Below are positions 31,088 through 41,684 of a stretch of 64,000 nt of DNA, one piece after another. The notes below the pieces were generated by a model that had not been told where the DNA came from, did not search any database, and saw only the letters and a list, made by a program, of their open reading frames with translations. Both the position numbers and the translations under genes were made by a program. This stretch comes from Cymbomonas tetramitiformis (Eukaryota > Chlorophyta > Pyramimonadophyceae > Pyramimonadales > Pyramimonadaceae), in assembly GCA_001247695.2 (NCBI GenBank), contig LGRX02034663.1, positions 1 through 64,000 on the forward strand, given 5' to 3'. Position 1 is the stretch's first letter. Each line of letters opens with the position of its first letter.

Positions 31088-31352
31088 CCCCCTAAATGGG
31101 GTCGGAAATCGCCCAAACTGATGCTGAATTAATTCTATTTTTTCCACGTCTTCTATTTTTTATACTACCGGTAGTCCTTGACACGTAGTCCTCTTCCGGA
31201 CCAATTCCGGTTCAAAGTGTGTTACAGTATCATTGGCTGTTAGTGCTTTACATGGACCGGGAGATTTCCGGAAGAGGTCCGTAAGTGGTCCGGGAAAGCC
31301 CCGCTGGAGCGTGGAAGCACCGCGATAGGGCCGCGGAAGGTAATAAGGGTAG

Positions 31353-32387
31353 TGTAAAGGATATGTCGTTCTTCTGACTGCGGTTAACGTTAATACTAAC
31401 AAAGCGTATGCAATCGCTTTGAAATCCAAAACCGTCAGAGATAAGAACAATAAAAGACAAGAGGATGTGGAGGGCATCGTTCCTGCCATGAAACGATTGA
31501 TAAGCGAAACCAAAATGGACACTCTTAGTACAGACTTAGGCAGCGAGTTCACGAACAAACCCGTGCAAGCATTGTTGAAAGAGAAAGGAATCAAACATTA
31601 CACGTCTCAAAAAGAGGACCACACTCGGCAAGGTAAAATTGAAAGATTCAACAAAACTTTGAAACGAAGATTTAATTTCAACGAGGCGAGAACCGGTAAA
31701 AATAATTGGGTTGACTATTTGGACTCTATCGTCGAGAACTATAATGAAACGGTAAACCAAGGTAATATCAATGATACCCCTCCCGATGACATGAATAAGA
31801 ATCGTGTTATTAGAAGTGTCTTGTTGAAACGCAATCAAACTGCCAAACTCTTACAAAAGTTAGACATTAAACCAGGCGACAAGGTACGCCTTCGCGTTAC
31901 TAAAAAGACATTTGATAAGGAAAGCCGCACATGGAGTACCGAAATATACAAAGTCCGAAGTAGAAAGGATTTGTCTTTCGTGATAGAGGACGGCGACGGT
32001 GATACCTTAAGCCGACAATACAAGCCGCGAGAACTGAAAGAGGTTCAAGGACCTGTTTCCAAACCATCCAAAGAGACCCGAGGTAGTAAGACTGATAGTG
32101 AAAGTAAACAGGCTGCAAAATCTGAGCGTGCGTTGAAGAAAGAGGGTATAGAAGGAAATACTGCTTCCAAGACATCTAGAAACTACGACAACTACGAGGT
32201 CAATGTGTTTATCAGCGACAAGAAATCCCCTAATTATCAAAAGACATTGAAAGGTTACCTCAAGCTCAATCGGTCTGGGAAAAGCAAGCGTAAATATCAA
32301 TTGATATTCTATGAGAAGTCTGAAGAGAATGAGTTTGTTGATATCCCAGACCCGGAAATCAAGTTGTTGAAAAAAAGAAACCGTTAA
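31353..32387 (+). pseudogene. Polinton-type integrase, 5'-truncated, first catalytic Asp changed
   Basis: The frame opens at 31353 just after a TAG at 31350-31352; the first possible in-frame starts are non-ATG. The opening segment (YVVLLTAVNVNTNKAYAIA) matches the first strand of a retroviral-type integrase core, but the expected catalytic aspartate reads asparagine (AAC at 31386-31388). The second aspartate is in STDLGSEF (about 31530), and the glutamate is in GKIERFN (about 31640). The C-terminal half is basic, with an SH3-like segment (GDKVRLRV) and a further alpha/beta domain. The N-terminal zinc region is missing. The enzyme would be inactive as read. It is oriented away from the PLV block. 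Confidence 0.75.
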
Positions 32388-32393
32388 TATATA

Positions 32394-32575
32394 ATGAGAA
32401 CAATATTGACCGATGAGGTCGGAAGACGCAATTGTATGAAAATGATGGGAATTGCCAACGGCTCAAGTTCCGACACTCTGTTCCGAGGATATGGTAAACT
32501 CGCTAAAAACAACTACGTGATAACGATGCCGAGTCAAAACAGTGCGGTATTCTATAACACTCTAGACTGCAGAGG
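32394..32575 (+). pseudogene. Start of an unknown gene following the integrase, cut by a repeat
   Basis: ATG 32394 begins about 57 non-repetitive codons seven bases after the integrase stop, a spacing typical of PLV genes. At about 32565 the sequence changes abruptly into the GC-rich repeat array and the frame ends at 32618. It is probably the 5' fragment of the next viral gene. Confidence 0.45.
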
Positions 32576-34216
32576 CTGCACCTCGACCATGCAGCCATCA
32601 GCCCTGGTGCAGCTATGAGGCACTTTGCCGGGCTGCGGGGGCTGCGCTTCGGCCAAGCAGCCATGAAGCGCCTCGCTGGGCTGCGGGAGCTGCGCCTCAG
32701 CCATGCCGCCATCAGCCATGCAGCCATGGGGCGCCTTGCTGGGCTGCGGGGGCTGCACCTCGGCCATGCAGCCATCAACCATGCAGCTATGAGGCACCTC
32801 ACTGAGTTGTGGGGGCTGCACCTCAACTCTGCAGCCATCAGCCATGCAGCTATGAGGCACCTTGCGGAGCGGCGGGAGCTGCGCCTCGGCCATGCCGCCA
32901 TCAGCCATGTAGCCATGGTGCGCCTCGCCGGGCTGCGGAAGCTGCGCCTCGGCTGTGCAGCCATCAGCCATGCAGCTTTGATGCACCTCGTCGGGCTGCA
33001 GTGACTGCGCTTGGGCCATGCAGCCATCAGCCATGCAGCCATGGGGCACCTCACCGAGCTGCGAAGGCTGCGCCTCGGCTATGCAGCCATCAGCCATGCA
33101 GCCATGGGGTGCCTCGCTGGGCTGCGGGGGCTGCGCCTCGGCTATGCAGCCATCAGCCATGCAGCCATGAGGCACCTCGCCGGGCTGCGGTGGCTGCACC
33201 TCGGCCATGCAGCCATGGGGCGCCTCGCTGGGCTGCGGGAGCTGCGCCTCAGCCATGCCTCCATCAGCCATGCAGCCATGGGGCGCCTCGCCGGGCTGCG
33301 GAAACTGCGCCTCGGTCATGCTGCCATCAGCCATGCAGCCATGGGGCGCCTTGCTGGGCTGCGGGGGCTGCACCTCGGCCATGCAGCCACGGTGCGCCTC
33401 GCCGGGCTGCGGGGGCTGCGCCTCGGCTGTGTAGCCATGGGGCGCCTCGCTGGGCTGCAGAGGCTGCGCCTTGGCTTTGCAGTCATCAGCCATGCAGCTT
33501 TGAGGCACCTCGCCGGGCTGCGGGGGCTGCACCTTGGTCATGCAGCCATCAGCCATGCAGCCATGAGGCACCTCGCCGGGCTGCGAAGGCTGCGCCTCGG
33601 CTGTGCAGCCATCAGCCATGCAGCTTTGAGGCACCTCGCCGGGCTGTGGAAGCTGTGCCTCAGCCATGCAGCCATGGGGCGCCTCGCTGGGTTGCGGAGG
33701 CTGCGCCTCGTCTGTGCAACCATCAGCCATGCAGCCATGAGGCACCTCGCCGGGCTGCGGGAGCTGCGCATCAACCATGCAGCCATGTGGTACCTCGCCG
33801 CGCTGCGGAGGCTGCGCTTCGGCCATGCGGCTATGACGCATGCAGCCGTGAGCTGCGGATGAGTTATCAGCCATTGCGTTGGGCGACACGTACTGGACTG
33901 CCTGCGGGACAGTCCTCGCGCTTGCGCTATGAGCTGCTAAGCCATCAGCTACCACGTTGAGCGACACGTGCTGGACCTGCGAGGCAGCACTCGCGCTTGC
34001 GCCATGAGATGCTGGGTCATCAGCCATTACGCTGGACGGCACGTGTTGGACTGCCTGCGAAACAGCTCTCGCGCCTGCGTTTGTTGTCACATTGCACGAC
34101 AATAAACATGCGGAACGCTGCTGTCGCAACCGCTGAGACATCGCAAAAAGACGCTTGGCCTTTACTAAATCCCGTTGTCGCCGAATAGCAGCCGCATCAT
34201 TGAGCGACGCAAGCAT
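32552..34216 (-). CDS. Long repeat ORF, open on both strands
   Basis: The minus strand is open for 554 codons from ATG 34216. A non-repetitive, Arg/Gln-rich N terminus (first ~45 residues) is followed by ~28-residue repeats, then ~21-residue units of the type PQPGEVPHGCMADGCMAEAQP. The same DNA read on the plus strand gives leucine-rich-repeat-like units (LAGLRGLRLGHAAISHAAMGR) from 32615 to 33862, with one TGA at 33001. The unit is 63 bp, with some 42-bp versions. The minus frame is longer, has a unique N terminus and has a relative at 14155-15382, so it is favoured. It could equally be a noncoding minisatellite. Confidence 0.35.
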   Translation of the reverse strand: MLASLNDAAAIRRQRDLVKAKRLFAMSQRLRQQRSACLLSCNVTTNAGARAVSQAVQHVPSSVMADDPASHGASASAASQVQHVSLNVVADGLAAHSASARTVPQAVQYVSPNAMADNSSAAHGCMRHSRMAEAQPPQRGEVPHGCMVDAQLPQPGEVPHGCMADGCTDEAQPPQPSEAPHGCMAEAQLPQPGEVPQSCMADGCTAEAQPSQPGEVPHGCMADGCMTKVQPPQPGEVPQSCMADDCKAKAQPLQPSEAPHGYTAEAQPPQPGEAHRGCMAEVQPPQPSKAPHGCMADGSMTEAQFPQPGEAPHGCMADGGMAEAQLPQPSEAPHGCMAEVQPPQPGEVPHGCMADGCIAEAQPPQPSEAPHGCMADGCIAEAQPSQLGEVPHGCMADGCMAQAQSLQPDEVHQSCMADGCTAEAQLPQPGEAHHGYMADGGMAEAQLPPLRKVPHSCMADGCRVEVQPPQLSEVPHSCMVDGCMAEVQPPQPSKAPHGCMADGGMAEAQLPQPSEALHGCLAEAQPPQPGKVPHSCTRADGCMVEVQPLQSRVL

Positions 34217-35440
34217 CGTCAGTGAATGTCAATATATACAATAAATGCCAGTGTGTGTGCAATGTGTAGTACTGCTGATTACGTACTTTTGCCAGTGTGT
34301 GTGTGTGTGTTCACTTTTACACACTTTGCAGTAGGATATGTTCTAGACATTACAATATCCTAGACAGTTCATCATGCAAGATAGTCAGTATACCATGCAC
34401 TGAATGCATCTAGCATGATATATCAGGTTTAGGGGTTATTGTAATTCCAAGATAATCTCATTACAAAATGAGTTGCTGGATATATTTCACATGTAGCTCC
34501 GGTGTGCATTCCATCCAGTAATCCACCATAGAACGTGCATGTGATCCGAAGAGCATCTCGGCTCCACCGGGACATGACGAGCTAATTATGGTGTTGAGAT
34601 TACTTTCAGGCACCTTATACTAACATGGGTTCTAATATAAATTAGCATGCACTGCAATATGCTTGTGCAATGTTCAATGTACTGTAATATGATGCTAGTA
34701 TACCAGTTGCTAACGTGATCAAACTGGTATATATACTACAGCTGGTATCGTGGTCAAGCTGTATTGGTAATGCATGCACAATTCACAATGTTGCAGTCAC
34801 TCAGTATATAATGTATATGTGGTGTAATGCTGCAAGTGAGTATATGTGCATGTGTGTGTGTGTGTGTGCTGTAATCATTGCAATCTCCGCACACACATAT
34901 TTTGCACATATCACTATACTTCAGATAAGCATGAATGCTGACGATTAGAAATATATTTGCAGTCATCAGCATATAGTATGAATTGCTGCAGTATGGTGAT
35001 AATACATCCACAATAGTATAATGATCATGCGTCCACAACAGTATAATGATCATGCGTCCACAGCAGTATCCCTGCAAGTATACAATTATTCTGCAGAGGA
35101 TATTGACGCGCGTAACACATTTTACATGTCTCGCTGCATGTAGACGCGTCAGGAATCATGCGCCCTAAAAACGTGTGTCCATCGCATCCGATGAAATCAT
35201 GACAAGTGCACATCGCGCTGACGAGCTAAAAATCATCGTACGAGCAGATTATTGTGGACGGTTCGAATGGATCATTTGCGAAAATCGATGTTGACAATTA
35301 TTTCGCAAAGTATATCATTGTTGCTGATGTACGTCGCATGAACGAATGCGAGCGCGCTGTTGAACGAAATTTCGTGCGTCCAGTCGCAGTTGATGCAAAT
35401 CATATGTGCTGACGATCATTTTTCGTTCGCACATCTGCAT
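34217..35440. other. AT-rich intergenic stretch with TG/CA microsatellites
   Basis: Contains (TG)n at about 34292-34310 and 34851-34868, and a 21-bp duplicated GTATAATGATCATGCGTCCA near 35018-35060. No ORF or RNA gene seen. Confidence 0.5.
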
Positions 35441-35444
35441 CTCG

Positions 35445-36375
35445 CACACCATGATATAGCTGGCAATTTACCGGGTAAAGGATTTTGGCCCTTGGTAATA
35501 CCGGGTAAAATACCGGTAATACTTTGAGTGGTATTACCGAGGTAATACTATTCTGGGATTTTTGGCAATAATTAAAACGATCATGGGGCATCACGCACAC
35601 ATTATTATTGGGAGCCATACAAGTGTGCTACTAGAGGCTTTGATGTATGCGCAATCGATCTAAGAAGGTGGTTAGACCAAATTCGAATGTTGTCGCCACC
35701 GAAACGAACAAAAACTACTTTTCAGAAAGTACAGACAGCCGCCCCGATTTTGGGGATTGGTTACATGCTGCACTATCGGGTGCCGTCACCTGCCGTACAA
35801 ATGTGCTCCTAGAGGCTTTGGTGTATGCGCAATCGAACTATGAAGGTGGCTAGACCAAATTCGAATGTCGTCGCCACCGAAACGAACAAAAACTACTTCT
35901 CAGAAAGTACAAACAGCCGCCCCGATTTTCGGGATTGGTAATACCCTTACCCGGTATTACCAATGGTAAAATTTGGTATTTTGGCATGGAGGACGGTCAG
36001 AGTGTCCTAAGAAGGGTGAATCCATGACGGGCATCTCTCGTGTTGCCACGCAGGGATGTACTCGCGTTGTGAACTGTTTAGACTTCGAGCACGTCTCGCC
36101 CTCTCACGGAATGGGGATGTTGGAAATCGTCCTGGCGTGACGGCTGAGAAGCCGTCGAATTGATTTTTCCCCATGGTAAAATGGGTAAATTCGATGGTAA
36201 TACGGGGGTAATACCCGGTAATACCCATACCCGGTATTACCAATGGTAAAACTTTTTGGTAACGTGCGGTAATACCCCCATGCACTAGGGTAAGGACTTT
36301 TTGGGGCAAAGTAATACTTGGTAAAATACTGGTAATACCTATACCTAGTATTACCTTTGGTAAAATTCGTGCCAG
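35445..36375. repeat. GGTAATACC-rich region with a 178-bp duplication
   Basis: Two blocks (about 35475-35545 and 36180-36370) are packed with GGTAATACC, GGTAAAATACC and CGGTATTACC in both orientations. Between them a ~170-bp segment is repeated with period 178 (about 35615-35770 and 35793-35945, containing CCAAATTCGAATGT and ACAGCCGCCCCGATTTT). The LINE fragment starts immediately to the right. Confidence 0.65.
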
Positions 36376-36384
36376 CCATACACC

Positions 36385-37593
36385 ATGACAACCTTGCGAA
36401 TTTTCCAAAACCTATTAGAAAAGGACACCACTTTAAATATCTTTGCACGGTTCTTCTGTGATGACATCATTCTCGTGGGGAAAACTAAAGACGAAGTTCA
36501 AGACATGCTAGGTATAGTTAATGAATTTATGAGCTTCATCGGTATTCCCATCAATGTTAAGAAATCCAAATACTCTTACAGAAAGCGCATCAAACCTCAG
36601 GGCAAAACGGTAACGCGATATGACCCATCCGATGATTTACTCATCTCAGGGGGTCATCTGGAGCCCAATACAAATGACTCAAGTCCTTCCATTGATTCGA
36701 AATGGATACCCCCTGAGTCACCAGAATTCCTTGATTTCTCCAACAGCAAAGAGGTAAACAGATATCTCGGAGTATGGTTTGCACTAAATGGGGAATGGGA
36801 CAAACAGGCGGAAATCCTTATTGACAGACTTAAATCTACCCTAATATCCATCCAACTGCAACACATGACTCTACACCAGCTAAGATATGTTATAAATGCG
36901 GTTGTAGTACCGAGGATGGCATACCCCCTTAAAGTTACCTCAGCAATTGCCAACTCCTCAAAGAATGTCGCAATTGAATTAGACAAAATGATAGCTTCGT
37001 TTATAATTAAATATTTGGGCTGCCCAGTTGACACTAATCACCAAATAATCTGGACAGCAGTATGCCAAGGCGGGTACGGTATTGATAGTGTCTTTGATAT
37101 TGTAACCGCGACGTGTATTACTGAAACTATGAACACCCTGTGTTCTGCAGATGAACACGAATATTGGCAACACAACCACACGGACCGTATCACTGATCCC
37201 CACCTCATCTCACTATACCGTAGAAACAGCAATTTATGGCTTAAAATAATAATTCAAAACATGAACAACGAAATGGGTAAAAATGCCATCTCGGGTTTCC
37301 CCTTATCACACTATGCAACCTACAGTCACACAAAAGACAAACGCTTTAACTGGTTTAGGCGTACAGGTCACATTATGGCAAAACTTGGATATGCTATCGA
37401 CTCTAAAAATTACCCTGAAAATGAAGCGGGTGAAACCACATTAATCACCACCCTTCCCAGACAACTTTACATGTCGAGAAATGTTATCTCCGCAATACAA
37501 AAATACAACCTCAAGCACACAGGTTCCTTTCTGACTCCCTGCGGTGGAATGTTAAAAAACTGGCAAGAAAGTAAAGGTTTCTTTACTCTTTAG
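36385..37593 (+). pseudogene. Reverse transcriptase C-terminal part (LINE copy 1)
   Basis: About 400 codons. FFCDDIILVGKT near 36450-36485 is the catalytic Y/F-x-DD box with cysteine at the variable position. The thumb region follows, with NVKKSKYS and later RYLGVWFALNG. Everything 5' of the catalytic box (fingers, endonuclease, ORF1) is missing. The stop at 37591-37593 is caused by a one-base shift; coding continues in the next frame into 37643-40645, so the two were one polyprotein. The ATG at 36385 is probably not a true start. Confidence 0.8.
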
Positions 37594-37642
37594 GCTGAGC
37601 GGTAATAGACCTCCTGGATGGCTAACCGAAATTGAAAAGGAA

Positions 37643-40600
37643 ATGCTTCAAAACCCGGTAGATTTGGACCCACAGGCCAGATATGTCAAGAAACAGTATA
37701 GAGACAACATAGTACCCCCCGACACGGGTGAATTTCATTGGAAAGGAAATGGTGACCGAAATTCCATCTCTCCTATCTACATTACCAATATTGACTTAGA
37801 GGCCATGTCAATACAATATACAGAATACAGTAACAATGCCATAAACCCTAATGTCTTTATCAGAATCGAAGGTACCAACAGTTTTCAATACGACTTTGAA
37901 TATAGCATCACCAATGACGGTTGCACCCTAATTCCAGCAGGTTCTATTTTCGAATATAATGACCATATGGACCCGCCCTCTTCTGTCCTTGCTACAATTA
38001 GTGATATTAACTCACACTATGATTACATATCAGATAGACAGTATGAGACCATTATTGCCAGAATGAAAAACAAAACTGCGGAGGAAGAAAGTGAATACAG
38101 CTGCCCTAGCGACTCGGAAGAAGAATCCACCCCCAACGCTGAAAAGAGCAAACAAATGGAAGATTATGATATGGCAAGCGATGGTTCCCTATTTGCTGGA
38201 AAGAAAACAGCATGTAGTGGGGCAGCATATGCCATAAAAAACTTTGACAACGGGATGCCACTTGTACGGAAGATGAATATCCCCCCCTCAAGAACTTTCT
38301 CCGCATCGGGGCTTCTTATCAAGGAAGATATCCAAAACCCTAGTAGCACATCTGCTGAAATTGCGGGACTGCGATTTCTACTCACAGAACAAAAAGAGAA
38401 ACTCCTCAAATCCATTACTCCAATGGTACATGCCATTGACTCCATGGCAGCAATATCTGCTGTAACAAAGGATGGCAGGTCCATGAGTGCTCGAGACAAA
38501 TTACGTGAAGCTAATCGCAGAGATGTGCAGGCTGTTCGCCTACTGTTAGAAGAACTTGGCTTTTACAGTGAAGGAGACCACAGTAAAATCATCCTTAAAT
38601 GGATTAGGGGTCACAATAATGACAAAGTCCATGACAGAGTGGACCGTACTGCTAAAAGAGCCTCATTCAGAGGGGGCTGTTTTGACATCTCCCGCTACGA
38701 CCCTGCCGAGGAACTACCCTTCTCATTATTCTTTTTTGAGGTCCCTATCTTAGGCGATATCCGTAGTCACATCAGAAGAATTCAACGACTCTCACACTAT
38801 CATAACTGGAGAACTCTACAGTCCCAAGGGAAGTACCTGAGAATGCTCAACGAGAATAACACTGCCCCCACTAAAGATATTTCCAAAATAACACCTAAAG
38901 CTTTCACCGCTTCTAGAAGTAGAGAACTCCTGGGTCTTCAAGCCTCTCCAGCACGCTTATTTAAACTGGGGAAAATCGGGACTGAAAACTGCCCCTACTG
39001 CCAACAGAATACAAAATGCACCTTCGAACACATCCAACTTGAATGCCCAGGACATAATAATAGTTTGTATAGTCTTAGAACAACCCAAGATAGCGAACTA
39101 AGGAAAATCATCGCTGAAGAAATCTCAGAAAAGCCTAAACTACTAAACCCTGGAAAAGGTACCACATACATCAAAACACAGCCATCGAAACTTTTTCCAC
39201 TTGCTGACCTAAGACAGGAAATGAATGAGGAATTATACTTACACGCTCTCCCGGAAGCTAGCATGTACCGTCCATCAAGTTCAAAAAAGAATACCATTGC
39301 TGTGACCGCAAAGCCCGAAGTGGACCATGTTACGGGAACAATTAAATATCCCGAACTCCAATATGTCCAAAAGAAAGAGTTTTGGAAACTTTTGGCTTGG
39401 CACCGCCTTTCCAACAAAGCAGTCCCATGCTCACTCGCGGAGTACTCGAATAGGGCACACGATATTCATGAAGCACTCAATGCATGTAAGTTTGAATCGG
39501 GAGACCCTAAAAACTGCTACGCAATAAGAAGAAGCCTCTTAGATATTTTGGTGGATGACAGAAACCTTGACAAAAACGGCTGTGAACTCTTCTCCAACCC
39601 ACTAAATGCCCACCCTAGAATTTACTCGAGAAGATGCATACCCACCACAAGAATGAAAAAAGCCCTCAGGCCCTTCTGCCATCATGGGAAAATCGGCTTT
39701 GATGGTCTCGCTTGGGATGCCTACGTGGACCCGTTAACAGGCATTGGCAGAATCGTTTACGGAAATCCCCCTTTTGATGGGAAGGATAAGGGCAAATCTT
39801 CGGCGGTTATGACTACCTTGGAAATGGGACATAAAGCGGCTAACACCGTCCCTGGATTTTCAGGAACATGGATTCTTCCGCTGTCTCCCAAAAACCAAAA
39901 GAGATGGTTTGATAAAGGTTTTAAACTTGTTTTCAGATTCCCGCATAACACTATTCCATTTATCCCACATGGTTATTGGACGGGTGATGACCCCTACGTT
40001 CTCCCAGGTGGCGGATGCTATAAGGATGATTTTTCGGATGTCGTTATCATAGCTATAGACAGTGCACCCAGTGATACTCAACCAGCCTTTGACTGGAGGC
40101 CTACACAGAAAAAGATTGCCAGATGGTTCCTCAATGTCCTTCCTAAGTCCAGAGTCACGGAGAAGAGGCTAGAATACACAGGAGTCAGCCCTGATATTTG
40201 GAATGAAGTTATGAACGAAGGCGACAAAGTACTTCCTTCCTCGCTTTGCCCATGGCCCACTCAAGACCCTCCCTATCATCAGAGTGATGCTGAGCATTAT
40301 TATGGTGGTCACCATGACACGACAATCACCAACGCAAACTCAAAGCCCTTTATTAGCACCGTGAAATGGCCCAAAGTACTTACACTCATGGGATACCTCC
40401 CTCCTCTTTTTGGTACTGTCCTCAACACGATAGGTGTTCCCCGTGGCAAGATTAAACCTCTCCTTAAAAAACTTTCAAGAATCTGTAGGCAACACACCAA
40501 AAATAGGCGAGACGTGTTTCTGTTAAACACCACTACCACCTTAAACACTGACCCGCATACAGTTGACATCTCGAGCAGTGAGACTATGACAGAAACAGAA

Positions 40601-40645
40601 GCTGTGCAGCAATCAAACGACTTTCTTCAAACCCTTCTGCAGTAA
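37643..40645 (+). CDS. LINE polyprotein C-terminal half: RNase H, CCHC finger, adenine-methyltransferase-like domain
   Basis: 1000 codons in one open frame that also extends upstream to about 37592. RNase H: ASDGS near residue 178, AEIAG near 238, AIDSM near 264, and WIRGHNN...HDRVDRTAKRA near 320-340, so all four acidic/His elements are present. Zinc finger CPYCQQNTKCTFEHIQLEC near 450-470. The C-terminal domain, residues ~685-870, has FDGLAWDAYVDP, then YGNPPFDG near 705-712 and a WILPLSPKNQKRWFD strand; NPPF is the catalytic signature of N6-adenine methyltransferases, and the arrangement resembles phage Dam-type enzymes. Such a domain is established in DIRS elements but is not, to my knowledge, a normal LINE component. 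Confidence 0.8.
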   Translation: MLQNPVDLDPQARYVKKQYRDNIVPPDTGEFHWKGNGDRNSISPIYITNIDLEAMSIQYTEYSNNAINPNVFIRIEGTNSFQYDFEYSITNDGCTLIPAGSIFEYNDHMDPPSSVLATISDINSHYDYISDRQYETIIARMKNKTAEEESEYSCPSDSEEESTPNAEKSKQMEDYDMASDGSLFAGKKTACSGAAYAIKNFDNGMPLVRKMNIPPSRTFSASGLLIKEDIQNPSSTSAEIAGLRFLLTEQKEKLLKSITPMVHAIDSMAAISAVTKDGRSMSARDKLREANRRDVQAVRLLLEELGFYSEGDHSKIILKWIRGHNNDKVHDRVDRTAKRASFRGGCFDISRYDPAEELPFSLFFFEVPILGDIRSHIRRIQRLSHYHNWRTLQSQGKYLRMLNENNTAPTKDISKITPKAFTASRSRELLGLQASPARLFKLGKIGTENCPYCQQNTKCTFEHIQLECPGHNNSLYSLRTTQDSELRKIIAEEISEKPKLLNPGKGTTYIKTQPSKLFPLADLRQEMNEELYLHALPEASMYRPSSSKKNTIAVTAKPEVDHVTGTIKYPELQYVQKKEFWKLLAWHRLSNKAVPCSLAEYSNRAHDIHEALNACKFESGDPKNCYAIRRSLLDILVDDRNLDKNGCELFSNPLNAHPRIYSRRCIPTTRMKKALRPFCHHGKIGFDGLAWDAYVDPLTGIGRIVYGNPPFDGKDKGKSSAVMTTLEMGHKAANTVPGFSGTWILPLSPKNQKRWFDKGFKLVFRFPHNTIPFIPHGYWTGDDPYVLPGGGCYKDDFSDVVIIAIDSAPSDTQPAFDWRPTQKKIARWFLNVLPKSRVTEKRLEYTGVSPDIWNEVMNEGDKVLPSSLCPWPTQDPPYHQSDAEHYYGGHHDTTITNANSKPFISTVKWPKVLTLMGYLPPLFGTVLNTIGVPRGKIKPLLKKLSRICRQHTKNRRDVFLLNTTTTLNTDPHTVDISSSETMTETEAVQQSNDFLQTLLQ

Positions 40646-41044
40646 TTTTCAAAAGCTTGCAATACAAGATGGTTCCCCTTGTCCTCAGCCCCCCCCACCC
40701 CCTCCCCCACCACCCCCTCCCCGCCCACCCCTGGACTCTTCCCCACGTCTCCAAATACCCTTAATTCTTCGACTTCCTTCCCCACCGCTCAGATTCAGCC
40801 ACCCCTCCACCCACCCGGCCATGGCTGCTTCTCCATCTTCTAGAGTTTTTTGCTTAGCTCTTAGCCTTTTCTCTAGATGTCACCCTGCTGAAAAGTGGGT
40901 TGAGCCCCTCTGTGGGCGCGCTATAGTAGAGGGAGTAGCCCCTGGTGTTTTCACTAGCCTGCTTTGCAGGGATACCGCACTCTCAGGACTTTGTCCCCTT
41001 TACTAGCGTAAATGTTTTATTATTATTATTATTATTATTATTTT

Positions 41045-41278
41045 GACATCATATGTATACGATCCATATACTGTGCGCACACCTTGTCGCGCTGATATAG
41101 CTAATGTCGATTTCTCTGCGAATGCTGTGAGAGTCGATATTCGAGCGTGCAGATATCACTATTCGCTGTGCAGATATTCAGTATGAGCGCTGTCGCCTTT
41201 ATGCGCGAGCCTGCAACCTGCGAACAAAATAATGTATGCTACGTCTGACGCTGCACTCACTCGAGTTCTCTTATCGTG
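41045..41278. other. Intergenic, nothing recognised
   Basis: Flank between the LINE tail and the large palindrome. No ORF, RNA gene or repeat match was seen. Confidence 0.4.
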
Positions 41279-41550
41279 TGATGGAAGGAGTGATATTGCT
41301 AACCACTAGAGCTATTGGGACTAGTGGCGTCCTCAATATCATAGCGGACACCGGTAGTCGAACCCTTGGTGTCACGGTTGTATAGGTTGGAAATAACCGT
41401 CTAGACCATCTAGCGCTAGATGGTCTAGACGGTTGTTTCCAACCTATACAACCGTGACACCAAGGGTTCGACTCCCGGTGTCCGCTATGATATTGAGGAC
41501 GCCACTAGTCCCCATAGCTCTAGTGGTTAGCAATATCACTCCTTCCATCA
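41279..41550. repeat. 272-bp near-perfect palindrome with tRNA-like boxes
   Basis: The two 136-nt arms meet with no spacer at TAGCGCTA (centre 41414/41415). I count three mismatches between them. Each arm contains GGTCTAGACGGTTG (A-box-like), GGGTTCGACTCCCGG (B-box-like T-arm) and TGTCCGC; further out is TAGCTCTAGTGGTTAGCA, very like a tRNA D-arm. The order A-box then B-box over ~50 nt suggests a tRNA-derived, SINE-like unit inverted head to head. The acceptor ends do not pair properly, so this is not called a tRNA gene. Confidence 0.8.
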
Positions 41551-41684
41551 TAAACTTCATCCGTTGGAGTGTTTTTTCCACTTCCAGGTACGGGTTAGAA
41601 GAACCCGTAGGGTTTTGGTGGTGGAGATTACTCCGAGGGAAGATGTAATATGTATGGAGATTACTCCGAGGGAAGATATAGGCT

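Larger units (their letters stand above)
36385..41044 (+). mobile_element. LINE copy 1, 5'-truncated
   Basis: Begins inside the RT domain, continues through RNase H, zinc finger and methyltransferase-like domain, a pyrimidine-rich 3' untranslated region (about 40676-40745) and ends in a (TTA)n tail at 41017-41044. Start-truncation and a simple-repeat tail are typical of target-primed reverse transcription. Two further copies of its 3' end occur at 53606-56587 and 56588-57794. Confidence 0.85.

Noticed and set aside
32615..33862. Confident leucine-rich-repeat gene on the plus strand
   Set aside because: It has a TGA at 33001, no unique N or C terminus, and a longer competing minus-strand frame; reported only as a finding.
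41410..41490. Functional tRNA gene in the palindrome
   Set aside because: A- and B-box-like words are present but the acceptor ends do not pair and the T-stem is poor; kept as a tRNA-derived repeat.
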